The position numbers and the translations under genes were made by a program. Of a stretch of 64,000 bases of DNA, positions 50,679 through 58,790 are shown in pieces. The stretch covers positions 1,922,001-1,986,000 of the forward strand of contig JACKID010000001.1 of NCBI GenBank assembly GCA_020638675.1, read 5' to 3'. The notes beneath the pieces were generated by a model. It made no database searches. It was not told the origin of the DNA and saw only the letters and a program-made list of their open reading frames with translations. This DNA is from Planctomycetota bacterium. Lineage in GTDB: Bacteria > Planctomycetota > UBA8742 > UBA2392. How positions within the stretch are numbered: the first letter of the stretch is position 1; each line of letters opens with the position of its first letter.

Positions 50679-52937
50679 CTATCCCACTTTCAGTGTGACT
50701 ATCGTGATGTCGTCGTGCTGGTCATCCGTCTGTGCGTGGCCCTGGATGGCGTTCACCAGGGTGGTCAGGTACTCGCTGCTGCTGCGGCTGGCGCACTGGA
50801 TCGTGATCGCCTGCATGCGCTCCTCACCGAACTCTTCGTTGGTCGGGCTCATCGCCTCGGTGACGCCGTCGGTGTAGATCACCGCACGGTCGCCGCGCTG
50901 AAGCTGGATGACTTCTTCTTTCATGTTTCGCTCAAACAGGCGCCCGTCCTTGTCGAAGCCGAGCGCGATGCCGCCCGGGTTGACCTCAACGCACTGCTTG
51001 GTCGCGGCGCGATACAGCAGCAGCGGGTTGTGACCCGCCGAGGCGACTGTCAGGCGCGCGGTCGGGATATCCAGCAGCATGTAGAACGCGGTGACGAACA
51101 TGCCGCGCTTGATGTCCTTGGCCAGCGTGCGATTCACCTTGCAGAAGATGTCGCGCGGCGACAGGTTGTCCGAGGCCTCGTAGCTGACGAGTGCCTTGGC
51201 CATCATCATGACCATGCTGCCCGGGATGCCCTTGCCGGAAACGTCCGCGCAGACCATGCCCAGGTGCGTCTTGTCGACCAGGAAGAAGTCATAGTAGTCG
51301 CCACCGACTTCCTTGGACGGGCTGTAGTACGCGCTGACATCGTAGCCCGCGATGCGGGGCACGTGCTTCGGCAGCAGGTTTTCCTGGATCTCTTTGGCGA
51401 TATCCAGGTCGTGCTTGCGCCCCTGGTTTTCCAGCCAGACGTCCTGCGCGCTCTTGAGACCGGCCGCCATGTCGCCCAGCAGCCGTGCCACGATGCCGAT
51501 TTCGTCGCGCGAGCGCGCGGCCGGGCGGTGGTCGAAGTTGCCGCCGCTGATGACCTGGATGTCGTGCATCAGCGTCTGCAGCGGCTTGGTGATGCTGCTG
51601 CCGATCAGGAAGGCGAGGAAGATCGCCAATCCGATGCCGAGCACCGAGATGCCGAGGATGTACATCAGCAGACTGGTCTTGCGGCTCTCGATCTCCTGGC
51701 GGTCGAGATAGATCGAGATGCTCTCCTGCGGGCCCAGATCCTTGCTGAAGCTGTAGGCGGCAATGTCATTCACCATCGCACTTCGGTCGACGTTGATGTC
51801 ACCGATTGTCAGGTCCACGCGGGGGGCAGAAACAGGCAGACTAGCGCCCTTCGGCGTCGGACTGATCACACTCAATTCTGGCGCATCGAACCGGGGCAGC
51901 TCATTGGGAGGAATACGAATGATGATGAATCGGACCTGACTTGTCTCACTGTCCGTCATTTCGTTCAAGTCGCGGACGAAGTCTTCATGGAACTCACGGA
52001 AGATCTTCTTCCTCAACCCGTTCTGGTGATAGATAAGGTTGGTGTCCGTCTCTTCCTGGATCTTCGTCTTCAATCGGGCAAATGTATCTCGGCTGGCATC
52101 CATCGAGTAGCGCTGGAACAAACCGGGGAACAGGTGTTTGCTCCGCTCCATTGCCGCATCGTTGATGTGGCGCGGGGCCGGAGGCTCCGGCAGTTTGGCG
52201 CCATCCGCAAGGTCGCGAAGCTGGTACCAGCCCTCGCCGAAAATCTCGATGCCTTGCTGGTCTGACAGTGGGAAGCGTGCCCTGTTCGCCAACGCTTCGA
52301 CCGCGCACTTCACCCAGATGCGATCGTCCTTGAACTGATCCCAATTGGCAAACTCGCGGCAGCCCGGCACACGCGGATCAAACCAGTCCTTCTGGACTTG
52401 CGCCCAGTACGTTCCGAACTTCGCGTCGCGGTTGGCGGGCTGGCTAAAATAGGCAATAAGGCCTTTTTCATTCAGACCCGCTTTGTACGGACGGTGAATG
52501 GCTTCCGCCTGCTGCAGCATGCCGACGCCGGCCTGCTGGATGGTTTCTTCAAGGCTGTTCGTCGCGATCACCATGACGATCAGGAAGATCAGCAACGAAA
52601 CGCCGACCGTCAGCCCGGACATGGCCACGACGATCTTGGTCTTAATCGGTAGACCCTGCGTCTTGGGACGCGCCAACGGCTTGGGTGGGCCGGCCGTGCC
52701 GCCACCACCAGGCCCGCGGGGTGCGCCGCCGCCACCGCCGCCTTCATCGCCGCCACCGGGTGGGGGAGGCGTGCGCGTCGGGGGGCCGGCACTCGAAGGG
52801 GCCGGTCCTGTGCCGCGCTGCGCCGGGACCGAGCCCGTCGACTGACGCGCCTTGCCCGCAGGCGGAGGCGTCATCATGCGACGATTGTTCCCAGTGCTGG
52901 GTGCGCGCGTACTGCGTGGATCGGGCCTTTGGGCCAT
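50679..52937 (-). CDS. rsbU: Membrane sensor phosphatase, RsbU type (HAMP + SpoIIE PP2C)
   Basis: 752 residues. N-terminal 95 residues are Pro/Gly-rich and cytoplasmic; first membrane helix about 102-128; a roughly 300-residue extracytoplasmic sensor; second helix (LLMYILGISVLGIGLAIFLAFLI); HAMP; then the SpoIIE/PP2C phosphatase (VGGDYYDFFLVD, VCADVSGKGIPGSMVMM, SAGHNPLLLY, YTDGVTEA), with metal-binding aspartates present. It should dephosphorylate the STAS protein when the external domain senses a signal. Follows pgpA by 10 bases. Confidence 0.94.
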   Translation of the reverse strand: MAQRPDPRSTRAPSTGNNRRMMTPPPAGKARQSTGSVPAQRGTGPAPSSAGPPTRTPPPPGGGDEGGGGGGAPRGPGGGGTAGPPKPLARPKTQGLPIKTKIVVAMSGLTVGVSLLIFLIVMVIATNSLEETIQQAGVGMLQQAEAIHRPYKAGLNEKGLIAYFSQPANRDAKFGTYWAQVQKDWFDPRVPGCREFANWDQFKDDRIWVKCAVEALANRARFPLSDQQGIEIFGEGWYQLRDLADGAKLPEPPAPRHINDAAMERSKHLFPGLFQRYSMDASRDTFARLKTKIQEETDTNLIYHQNGLRKKIFREFHEDFVRDLNEMTDSETSQVRFIIIRIPPNELPRFDAPELSVISPTPKGASLPVSAPRVDLTIGDINVDRSAMVNDIAAYSFSKDLGPQESISIYLDRQEIESRKTSLLMYILGISVLGIGLAIFLAFLIGSSITKPLQTLMHDIQVISGGNFDHRPAARSRDEIGIVARLLGDMAAGLKSAQDVWLENQGRKHDLDIAKEIQENLLPKHVPRIAGYDVSAYYSPSKEVGGDYYDFFLVDKTHLGMVCADVSGKGIPGSMVMMMAKALVSYEASDNLSPRDIFCKVNRTLAKDIKRGMFVTAFYMLLDIPTARLTVASAGHNPLLLYRAATKQCVEVNPGGIALGFDKDGRLFERNMKEEVIQLQRGDRAVIYTDGVTEAMSPTNEEFGEERMQAITIQCASRSSSEYLTTLVNAIQGHAQTDDQHDDITIVTLKVG

Positions 52938-52947
52938 CTCTGCTCCG

Positions 52948-53484
52948 CTAACTCAACGCTGAGCCAAGCATCGCAATCGTGTACCACGTCCAGGCCGCGA
53001 GGGCCGCTGCTGCCAAGTCATCCATAAGGATGCCGAGGCTGCCTGGAATCCGTTCGAAAGTCCGAACTGGCCACGGTTTAGCGATGTCGTATAGACGAAA
53101 TGTTAGTAACCCAGCAAAAATGTCCAAGGGTGAATGTGCGCCTATGAGCGCCAAGGTCAAAAAATAGCCGGCCGCCTCATCCAGCACAAACCAGCTAGGG
53201 TCCTTGACATCGGAAGCGCTCCTCAAAACACCTATCCCGGCCAGCCAACTCAGCACGGCAAATCCGCCGGCAAGCGGAAGCCAGCCCGCTACGTGCCATT
53301 CCACGCCAAAGTACAGGGCAAACGCCAGCGGAACGCACAGCAGCGTGCCGGCCGTGCCGCGTGCAAACGGGACAAACCCGACCAAGCCCATGCTGCCCGC
53401 CAGAACGGGCAGGGAGAACAGCCGGGAGCGAGGAGGGTCGGTGTCACGCAGGAAGGGCAAGCAGGCTCCATACCGTGGATTCAA
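52948..53484 (-). CDS. pgpA: Phosphatidylglycerophosphatase A
   Basis: Removes phosphate from phosphatidylglycerophosphate to give phosphatidylglycerol. 178 residues with the PgpA motifs FVPFARGTAGTLLCVPLA, WFVLDEAAGYFLTL, FRLYDIAKPWPVRTFE and the C-terminal LGILMDDLAAA. Several membrane helices. It heads the run pgpA-rsbU-rsbW-rsbV and is divergent from mlaB, which places phospholipid synthesis next to phospholipid transport. Confidence 0.94.
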   Translation of the reverse strand: MNPRYGACLPFLRDTDPPRSRLFSLPVLAGSMGLVGFVPFARGTAGTLLCVPLAFALYFGVEWHVAGWLPLAGGFAVLSWLAGIGVLRSASDVKDPSWFVLDEAAGYFLTLALIGAHSPLDIFAGLLTFRLYDIAKPWPVRTFERIPGSLGILMDDLAAAALAAWTWYTIAMLGSALS

Positions 53485-53541
53485 GCGGGGCGTCTGGTAT
53501 GGTAGCGCCGCTGACCGGAAGTAGATGATTCAAAAGGCCTT

Positions 53542-53943
53542 GTGGCATCCACTTATATGCGGAAGTTTGAGCTTAAGACGCAGATCGTACAAAAGACACT
53601 CTGCGCCCGGCTCAGCAGTGATGTGGACTCCGGCAACGCCGTCATTCTGCGTTCCGAGCTGGCGAAGGCCATTCAGAATGGGCCGCCGGTCGTGCTGCTC
53701 GACCTGGCGGACGTCCGCAAGATGGACAGCGCGGGCATTGCCGTGCTGGTTGAAATGCATGACAGGCTGAAGCAGGAAGGCCGACAGATGGGGTTGATCA
53801 ACACCCCCGAGACCGTCAGGGGCCTGCTTGAGCTGCTGGGAGTATTCGAAATCTACGCCGACATGGAAACCGGCCTGAAGGCCACCAAGAAGCTGCGGGC
53901 AAACTGGCAACGCCTGCACGACCCGACCAAGCCCGTCGAATAG
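53542..53943 (+). CDS. mlaB: STAS protein, MlaB-like
   Basis: 133 residues from GTG 53542, with AAAGG upstream; ATG 53557 is an alternative. One STAS domain with KMDSAGIAVLVEM. In Mla transporters a STAS protein binds the ATPase and stabilises the complex; being the first gene before the permease makes MlaB the best call. An RsbV role in the divergent operon is less likely but not excluded. Confidence 0.8.
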   Translation: MASTYMRKFELKTQIVQKTLCARLSSDVDSGNAVILRSELAKAIQNGPPVVLLDLADVRKMDSAGIAVLVEMHDRLKQEGRQMGLINTPETVRGLLELLGVFEIYADMETGLKATKKLRANWQRLHDPTKPVE

Positions 53944-53949
53944 CGCAAT

Positions 53950-54771
53950 ATGGCCGCAGCAACCGACTTGATCAGCAGCGTTGGCGCCTTTGTGAACCGC
54001 TATATAGCGACGTTCGGGGCGGCGGTGCGGTTCGGCGGCGCAGCGATCATGTACGGCGTGCTGGGCGTATTCAACAAGCGCATCTACCCGCGCCATGATC
54101 TGATCGTCCAGATGGACTACACCGGCGCCCGCAGCACACCGATCATGGTGCTGCTCGGCTTCCTGGTCGGCGCTTCGCTCGTGATCCAGACCACCCCTTC
54201 GCTTGCGCGCTACGGCCCGGCCGAGCTGGTTGCGGGCGTAGTCGGTGTGTCTGTGCTGCGCACGCTGGGGCCGCTGCTGGCGGCGATCATCTTCGCCGGG
54301 CGCGTCGGCGCGGGCTTCACGGCCGAGCTGGGGACCATGGCGGTCAGCGAGGAAATCCTCGCGCTGGACACGATGGGCATTCACCCTGTCGGCTATCTCG
54401 TGGCACCGCGCTTTCTTGCGGCCTGCCTGATGCTGCCGGCGTGCACTGTGCTGTTCGACCTGAGCGCCCTGGTCGGCGGCTACCTGGCGGGCACCCAACA
54501 GTTCGGCATCTCGCACGAGAGCTGGATGGATGTCACCAAGCGCTTCGTTAATCTGTCGAACTTCACGTTCGGCATCGCAAAGAGTTTCGTATTCGCGATC
54601 ATCATCACGCTCACCTGCTGCTTCAAGGGCTTCAACGTGAGGGGCAGCGGCATGGAAGTGGGCCGCGCCACGATGCAGGCGATCGTGATCTCGCTGATCC
54701 TGATCATCTTCTCAGACTTCGTGCTCTCGATGGTCTACAACTTCCTGTCGAAGCTGGGGATTGTCGGATGA
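53950..54771 (+). CDS. mlaE: MlaE-type permease
   Basis: Inner-membrane permease of the MCE/Mla lipid ABC transporter. 273 residues, five to six membrane helices, with the MlaE signature around TPSLARYGPAELVAGVVGVSVLRTLGPLLAAII and the coupling loop GRVGAGFTAELGTMAVSEEI. Starts 6 bases after mlaB and overlaps mlaF by four bases. Confidence 0.95.
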   Translation: MAAATDLISSVGAFVNRYIATFGAAVRFGGAAIMYGVLGVFNKRIYPRHDLIVQMDYTGARSTPIMVLLGFLVGASLVIQTTPSLARYGPAELVAGVVGVSVLRTLGPLLAAIIFAGRVGAGFTAELGTMAVSEEILALDTMGIHPVGYLVAPRFLAACLMLPACTVLFDLSALVGGYLAGTQQFGISHESWMDVTKRFVNLSNFTFGIAKSFVFAIIITLTCCFKGFNVRGSGMEVGRATMQAIVISLILIIFSDFVLSMVYNFLSKLGIVG

Positions 54772-55646
54772 GCGGCGACGTGCGGATTGAGCTGCCGGAG
54801 GCCCGCAAGGATTCGCATCTGCGATCCGACGGCGCGGCGATCTCCGTTGACCGGCTGGACAAGTCCTACGACGACAACCACGTCATCAACGACATGTCGT
54901 TCGAATTCGAGCGCGGCAAGGTCTACGTCATCATGGGCCCCAGCGGCTGCGGCAAGAGCACACTGCTGCGCCAGATGATCGGCGCCGAGCCGCCGGACGC
55001 AGGCAAGGTGCTGATCGACGGCATCGACATCCACAGCCCCTCGCGCAAGGTCCGCGACGAAGCACGCCGCAAGTTCGGCGTGCTGTTCCAGAGCTCCGCC
55101 CTGCTGAACGGGCTTACAGTTGCTGAGAACGTCGCGTTGCCGATCCAGCGCCACACGGACCTGCCGCAAAGCACGATCGACCTGATGGTCAAGCTGAAGC
55201 TCGAGCTGGTCGGTATGGGCAACGCGCTGGACAAGTACCCCTACGAGATCTCCGGCGGCATGAAGAAGCGTGCGGGACTTGCACGCGCGATTGCGCTCGA
55301 CCCGGCCATCGTGTTCTACGACGAGCCCAGCGCAGGCCTCGACCCGGTGATGATCGGCGTAATCGACAAGCTGATCAAAGACCTGACCAGCAAGCTCGGG
55401 ATTACCAGCGTGGTCATCACCCACGAGATGCCCAGTATCTTCCGCATCGCCGACGAAGTGCTGATGCTGTTCAAGGGCCGCATCGTGTTCCGCGGCTCGC
55501 CGGAAGGCCTGCGCAACTCCAGCGACCCGCTGGTGCGCCAGTTCCTGAAGGGCGATCCCGAGGGGCCGATCAACGCGCCAAGGCAGTTGTCCGAGCTTTC
55601 GGAGCGCCTGATCGGGCCATCCGCCCGGCAAGGGGGCGCGCAATGA
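54768..55646 (+). CDS. mlaF: MlaF-type ABC ATPase
   Basis: 292 residues: Walker A GPSGCGKST, Q-loop, signature SGGMKKRAGLARAI, Walker B IVFYDEPSAGLDP and switch His in VVITHEM. Powers lipid movement between the membranes through MlaE. Start overlaps mlaE and its end overlaps mlaD by four bases. About 25 extra N-terminal residues compared with the shortest homologues. Confidence 0.95.
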   Translation: MSGDVRIELPEARKDSHLRSDGAAISVDRLDKSYDDNHVINDMSFEFERGKVYVIMGPSGCGKSTLLRQMIGAEPPDAGKVLIDGIDIHSPSRKVRDEARRKFGVLFQSSALLNGLTVAENVALPIQRHTDLPQSTIDLMVKLKLELVGMGNALDKYPYEISGGMKKRAGLARAIALDPAIVFYDEPSAGLDPVMIGVIDKLIKDLTSKLGITSVVITHEMPSIFRIADEVLMLFKGRIVFRGSPEGLRNSSDPLVRQFLKGDPEGPINAPRQLSELSERLIGPSARQGGAQ

Positions 55647-56740
55647 GCGAAGACGCGATCCCCAACAAGGCAAACCTGATTACCGGCATCGTCGTGCTGG
55701 CGGTTGCGCTGTTGATCGTCGCCTTTGCGATCATCAGGTCGTTGCCCGACAGCGGCGTTCAGCCGGGCGTCATGTACGTCGCGTACTTCGAAAACTCCGG
55801 CGGCATCCAGGAAGGCGACGACGTGCGCATCCAGGGCCGGCGCGCCGGCGTTGTCAAAAGCGTGGGGGTCGTGATGCGCGATGGCAAGGCCGTCACGCGC
55901 GTCGAGTTTGAAATCAAGCCCGGCTCCGGCTCGCAATGGCTCAAGGATGCGCCGATCCCGGGCGACAGCACGATCTCGGTGAAGACGCCCTCCTTCATGG
56001 GACGCCCGCAACTGCTGATCTCGATCGGCAGCAAAGACGACGACCCCATCGCCGAAGGCGGCGAGTGGACCAAGACGCGCAGCGCCGGCAGCAAAGACCA
56101 GCTCACGGAGTGGCACGATGACCTCGTGCGCGCACAGGACGAAATCGAGCGGTTTGTCAGCTTCTTTGACGACACGGAGGGTTTCGAGCGCCTCAAGAAT
56201 CAGCTCGGCGATATCGCGGAAGCGCTGGAGAAAGCCGACCAGCAGATCGCCGACCTGACCGAAAACGCGGGCGAAACCGGCGACAAGCTTGACGAGGCGA
56301 AGCAGCAACTGGACGACCTGCACGAGAACCTCGCCAGCCAGTCTGAGCCGGCAAGCGACGCTTTGGGCCAGATCGCCGACAACACCTCGCAGCTGCCGGC
56401 AGAGCTGGACAAGATCGACGAACGCATCGGCAGCGTGCTGGACGAAGTCGAGCGTATGAAGTCCGACAGCAGCGGCATGGCATCCACGGCCGAGCAGATG
56501 AAGCTGGACCAGTTGGGTATCGAGTTGCGCAAGATGGCCGCGCGCCTGCGCTCGTCGATGGAGCGCGCGGTGTACGACCCCTCCCAGGCCGGCGACATGC
56601 CCAACTGGCGACGCACCCGCCCGTACTTCAACGGGGGCACGCCGAGCAAGGGAACGTCCATTGATGAGAATCCACCACCGGCCCCCGCCGACCAGTCCGG
56701 CGTGCCGAAGGGTGTGCAAGACCAGAAGCGTGTGAAGTAA
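55643..56740 (+). CDS. mlaD: MlaD/MCE lipid-binding protein 1
   Basis: 365 residues: one membrane helix (ITGIVVLAVALLIVAFAIIR), an MCE domain (YVAYFENSGGIQEGDDVRIQGRRAGVVKSV ... VKTPSFMGRPQLLI), then a long coiled-coil (about 150-310) and a Pro-rich tail. MCE rings form a hydrophobic tunnel for lipids; the coiled coil could extend it towards the outer membrane. First of two MCE genes in tandem. Confidence 0.9.
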   Translation: MSEDAIPNKANLITGIVVLAVALLIVAFAIIRSLPDSGVQPGVMYVAYFENSGGIQEGDDVRIQGRRAGVVKSVGVVMRDGKAVTRVEFEIKPGSGSQWLKDAPIPGDSTISVKTPSFMGRPQLLISIGSKDDDPIAEGGEWTKTRSAGSKDQLTEWHDDLVRAQDEIERFVSFFDDTEGFERLKNQLGDIAEALEKADQQIADLTENAGETGDKLDEAKQQLDDLHENLASQSEPASDALGQIADNTSQLPAELDKIDERIGSVLDEVERMKSDSSGMASTAEQMKLDQLGIELRKMAARLRSSMERAVYDPSQAGDMPNWRRTRPYFNGGTPSKGTSIDENPPPAPADQSGVPKGVQDQKRVK

Positions 56741-56750
56741 GGAGAGAGCC

Positions 56751-57830
56751 ATGGCACGTGCGAAAAGTCGTTCCGACCTGATCATGGGGCTGTTCGCCCT
56801 GATCGTGCTCGGCAGCGTGATCGGCGTCGTGATGATCCTGCAGGTCGTGGAGACGGGCGTCGAAGGCGCGCGCTACGCGATCCTGTTTGAAGACGTGGGC
56901 GGGCTCGGCGGCAATGCGCCGGTGATCGTCGCGGGCCAGAAGGTCGGCAAAGTGGACTACATCAAGACCGTACCCGTGGTCTCGGCCGAAGGCGCACGGA
57001 AGGTCGAAGTCGAGGTCGGCATCATCATCCTTGAAGAATACGCCGAGACCGTGGCCATCCCCGCCGACAGCGTCGCCAAGGTGCAGATGGGCGGGCTGTT
57101 CGGCGGCAATCAGCTCGTGCTCAACCTCGGCAACAGCAAGGATGTAGTGCGGCCGGGCCAGCGTTTCCCGGCAAAGGGCGAGCCGCCGATCGAGATCAAC
57201 GACATCGTCGAAGGGGCCGGCAAAACCATGAAAGAGCTTGAGGAGGGGATCAAGAAGGTCACCGCCCTGCTCCAGGACGACAAGTTCACGCAGAACATCG
57301 ACAAGAGCCTCGAGCTCATGCGCAGCGCCCTCGAGCGCCTCGACAAGGGCCTGAAAGAGATGGAGCCCGCCTTCGGCAAGGTCGGGCCGACCTTCGACTC
57401 GGCACAGCAATTACTTGATGAGCTGCATGCACTGGTGAACCAGAACAGCGCGGCAATCAATGAGACAATGTCAAATCTACAGAGCGCATCGGGCAAGCTG
57501 GACAAGCTGCTCGGCGAAGACGGCAGCGGCGTTCCGAAGCTGGTGGCGAACCTCAACTCGATCGCCGACAACCTGGACTCGCTGGTCGGAAGCATGAATG
57601 ACCTCGTGCTCGACAACCAACTCAACATCCAGATCAGCCTCGAAAACGTGCGCGAGGCGACCGACAGCCTGCGCTACTTCGCACGCCGGATTGAGGCAGA
57701 CCCAAGCCTGCTGATCTGGGGCGGCGACGAGAAGGACAACCCGGCTCTTGACCGCAGCGGTCCGGTACCGAATGTTGACGAGCTCGAAATCCGAAACAGC
57801 GGACGCAGGCCGAGGAAAGAAAGCGACTAG
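56751..57830 (+). CDS. mlaD: MlaD/MCE lipid-binding protein 2
   Basis: 359 residues with the same layout: membrane helix about 11-30, MCE domain (YAILFEDVGGLGGNAPVIVAGQKVGKVDYI ... QMGGLFGGNQLVLNLG), coiled coil from about 150 onward, and a polar tail. Begins 10 bases after the first MCE gene. It is similar in design but clearly diverged, so a mixed ring or two alternative rings are possible. Confidence 0.9.
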   Translation: MARAKSRSDLIMGLFALIVLGSVIGVVMILQVVETGVEGARYAILFEDVGGLGGNAPVIVAGQKVGKVDYIKTVPVVSAEGARKVEVEVGIIILEEYAETVAIPADSVAKVQMGGLFGGNQLVLNLGNSKDVVRPGQRFPAKGEPPIEINDIVEGAGKTMKELEEGIKKVTALLQDDKFTQNIDKSLELMRSALERLDKGLKEMEPAFGKVGPTFDSAQQLLDELHALVNQNSAAINETMSNLQSASGKLDKLLGEDGSGVPKLVANLNSIADNLDSLVGSMNDLVLDNQLNIQISLENVREATDSLRYFARRIEADPSLLIWGGDEKDNPALDRSGPVPNVDELEIRNSGRRPRKESD

Positions 57831-57848
57831 AGGTCGCAAGGCAAAGGG

Positions 57849-58787
57849 ATGAAGTCAAAAGTCAGATTTGAACTGCGCATGAGCCGCAAGCCGGCACGGG
57901 CGGTTCTTTGCCTTTTGACTTTTGCCTTCCTCCTTGCCGCAGCCACAGGTTGCGGCGGCGTTCCGCGCCTCTCGACGTTCGAGAAGGGCGTCGAGTACAT
58001 GGACTACTCGGACTACCCCCGGGCAGTCGAGCAATTCAAGCAGCACATCAAGCAACACGGCGAGAGCCTCGGCGTCTGCTACAACCTCGGCGTCTGCTAC
58101 TTCGACCAGGGCGATTACGACCAGGCCGTTCAGTGGTATGAGAAGGCGCTTGAATACGACCCGCGCGACGGCGACACGCTGGTCAACCTGGGGCTGACCT
58201 ATCTGCAGCAGGGCCGCGACGTTGCCGCACTCAGCCGCCTGAAGCAGGCCGCGGACGTCGAGAAGGACCGTGCCTATCCGCTGGTCGCGATCGCACTGTA
58301 CTACCAGCGCACCGGCAAGCTCGACAAGGCTCGCGAATACTACGACGAAGCCGCCAAGCGCGAGGAGAAGTCAGGCTACCTCTGGTACCACTACGGCACC
58401 CTGCACGAGCTGGACCAGCGCTTCGGCGATGCCGCGCAGGCCTATGAGCGTTCGACCCAATTCGATTCGACCAATCCTGCCGCCTACGAGGGTGCGGCGC
58501 GCTGCTACTACCGGCTGCGCAATTGGCGCAAGGCCGCGCAGAACTACGACTTCGCAATTCACCTGCTGCCGACCGAGCCGCGTTTGTACATCGGTGCGGC
58601 CGACTCGCTGACCGAACTCGGTCGCTACGATCGCGCGGTGAAGTATCTTTGGGCAGCGCGCGGGCTCAGTACGCACAACGATGCGGAAGTGCATACGCGG
58701 CTGCTTGAGCTATATCCCAAGTTGCTGGAAGCGGAGCAGGCGAATCTCCCGCCCGTCGATGACGCGCCCGACGCAAACGGCGGCTAG
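57849..58787 (+). CDS. TPR lipoprotein at the end of the Mla operon
   Basis: 312 residues: signal peptide with lipobox ATGC, then at least six TPR units (YPRAVEQFKQHIKQHGES, VCYFDQGDYDQAVQWYEKALEYDP, and so on). Probably an outer-membrane-facing adaptor, inferred from its place after two MCE genes. The first codons and the signal-peptide region contain an inverted repeat (57852-57921) that is AT-rich, so the present start may have been formed by a repeat insertion. An inner ATG at 57879 has no ribosome-binding site. Confidence 0.85.
   Translation: MKSKVRFELRMSRKPARAVLCLLTFAFLLAAATGCGGVPRLSTFEKGVEYMDYSDYPRAVEQFKQHIKQHGESLGVCYNLGVCYFDQGDYDQAVQWYEKALEYDPRDGDTLVNLGLTYLQQGRDVAALSRLKQAADVEKDRAYPLVAIALYYQRTGKLDKAREYYDEAAKREEKSGYLWYHYGTLHELDQRFGDAAQAYERSTQFDSTNPAAYEGAARCYYRLRNWRKAAQNYDFAIHLLPTEPRLYIGAADSLTELGRYDRAVKYLWAARGLSTHNDAEVHTRLLELYPKLLEAEQANLPPVDDAPDANGG
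57852..57921. repeat. Inverted repeat inside the start of the TPR lipoprotein gene
   Basis: AAGTCAAAAG (57852-57861) and CTTTTGACTT (57912-57921), an exact 10-base inverted pair with a 50-base spacer, within a locally AT-rich stretch that also holds GGCAAAG/CTTTGCC. It encodes residues 2-25 of the lipoprotein. Confidence 0.55.
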
Positions 58788-58790
58788 CGG

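Noticed and set aside
53542..53943. Second RsbV-type antagonist
   Set aside because: It is on the opposite strand from the rsb operon and directly followed by mlaE/mlaF, so MlaB fits better.
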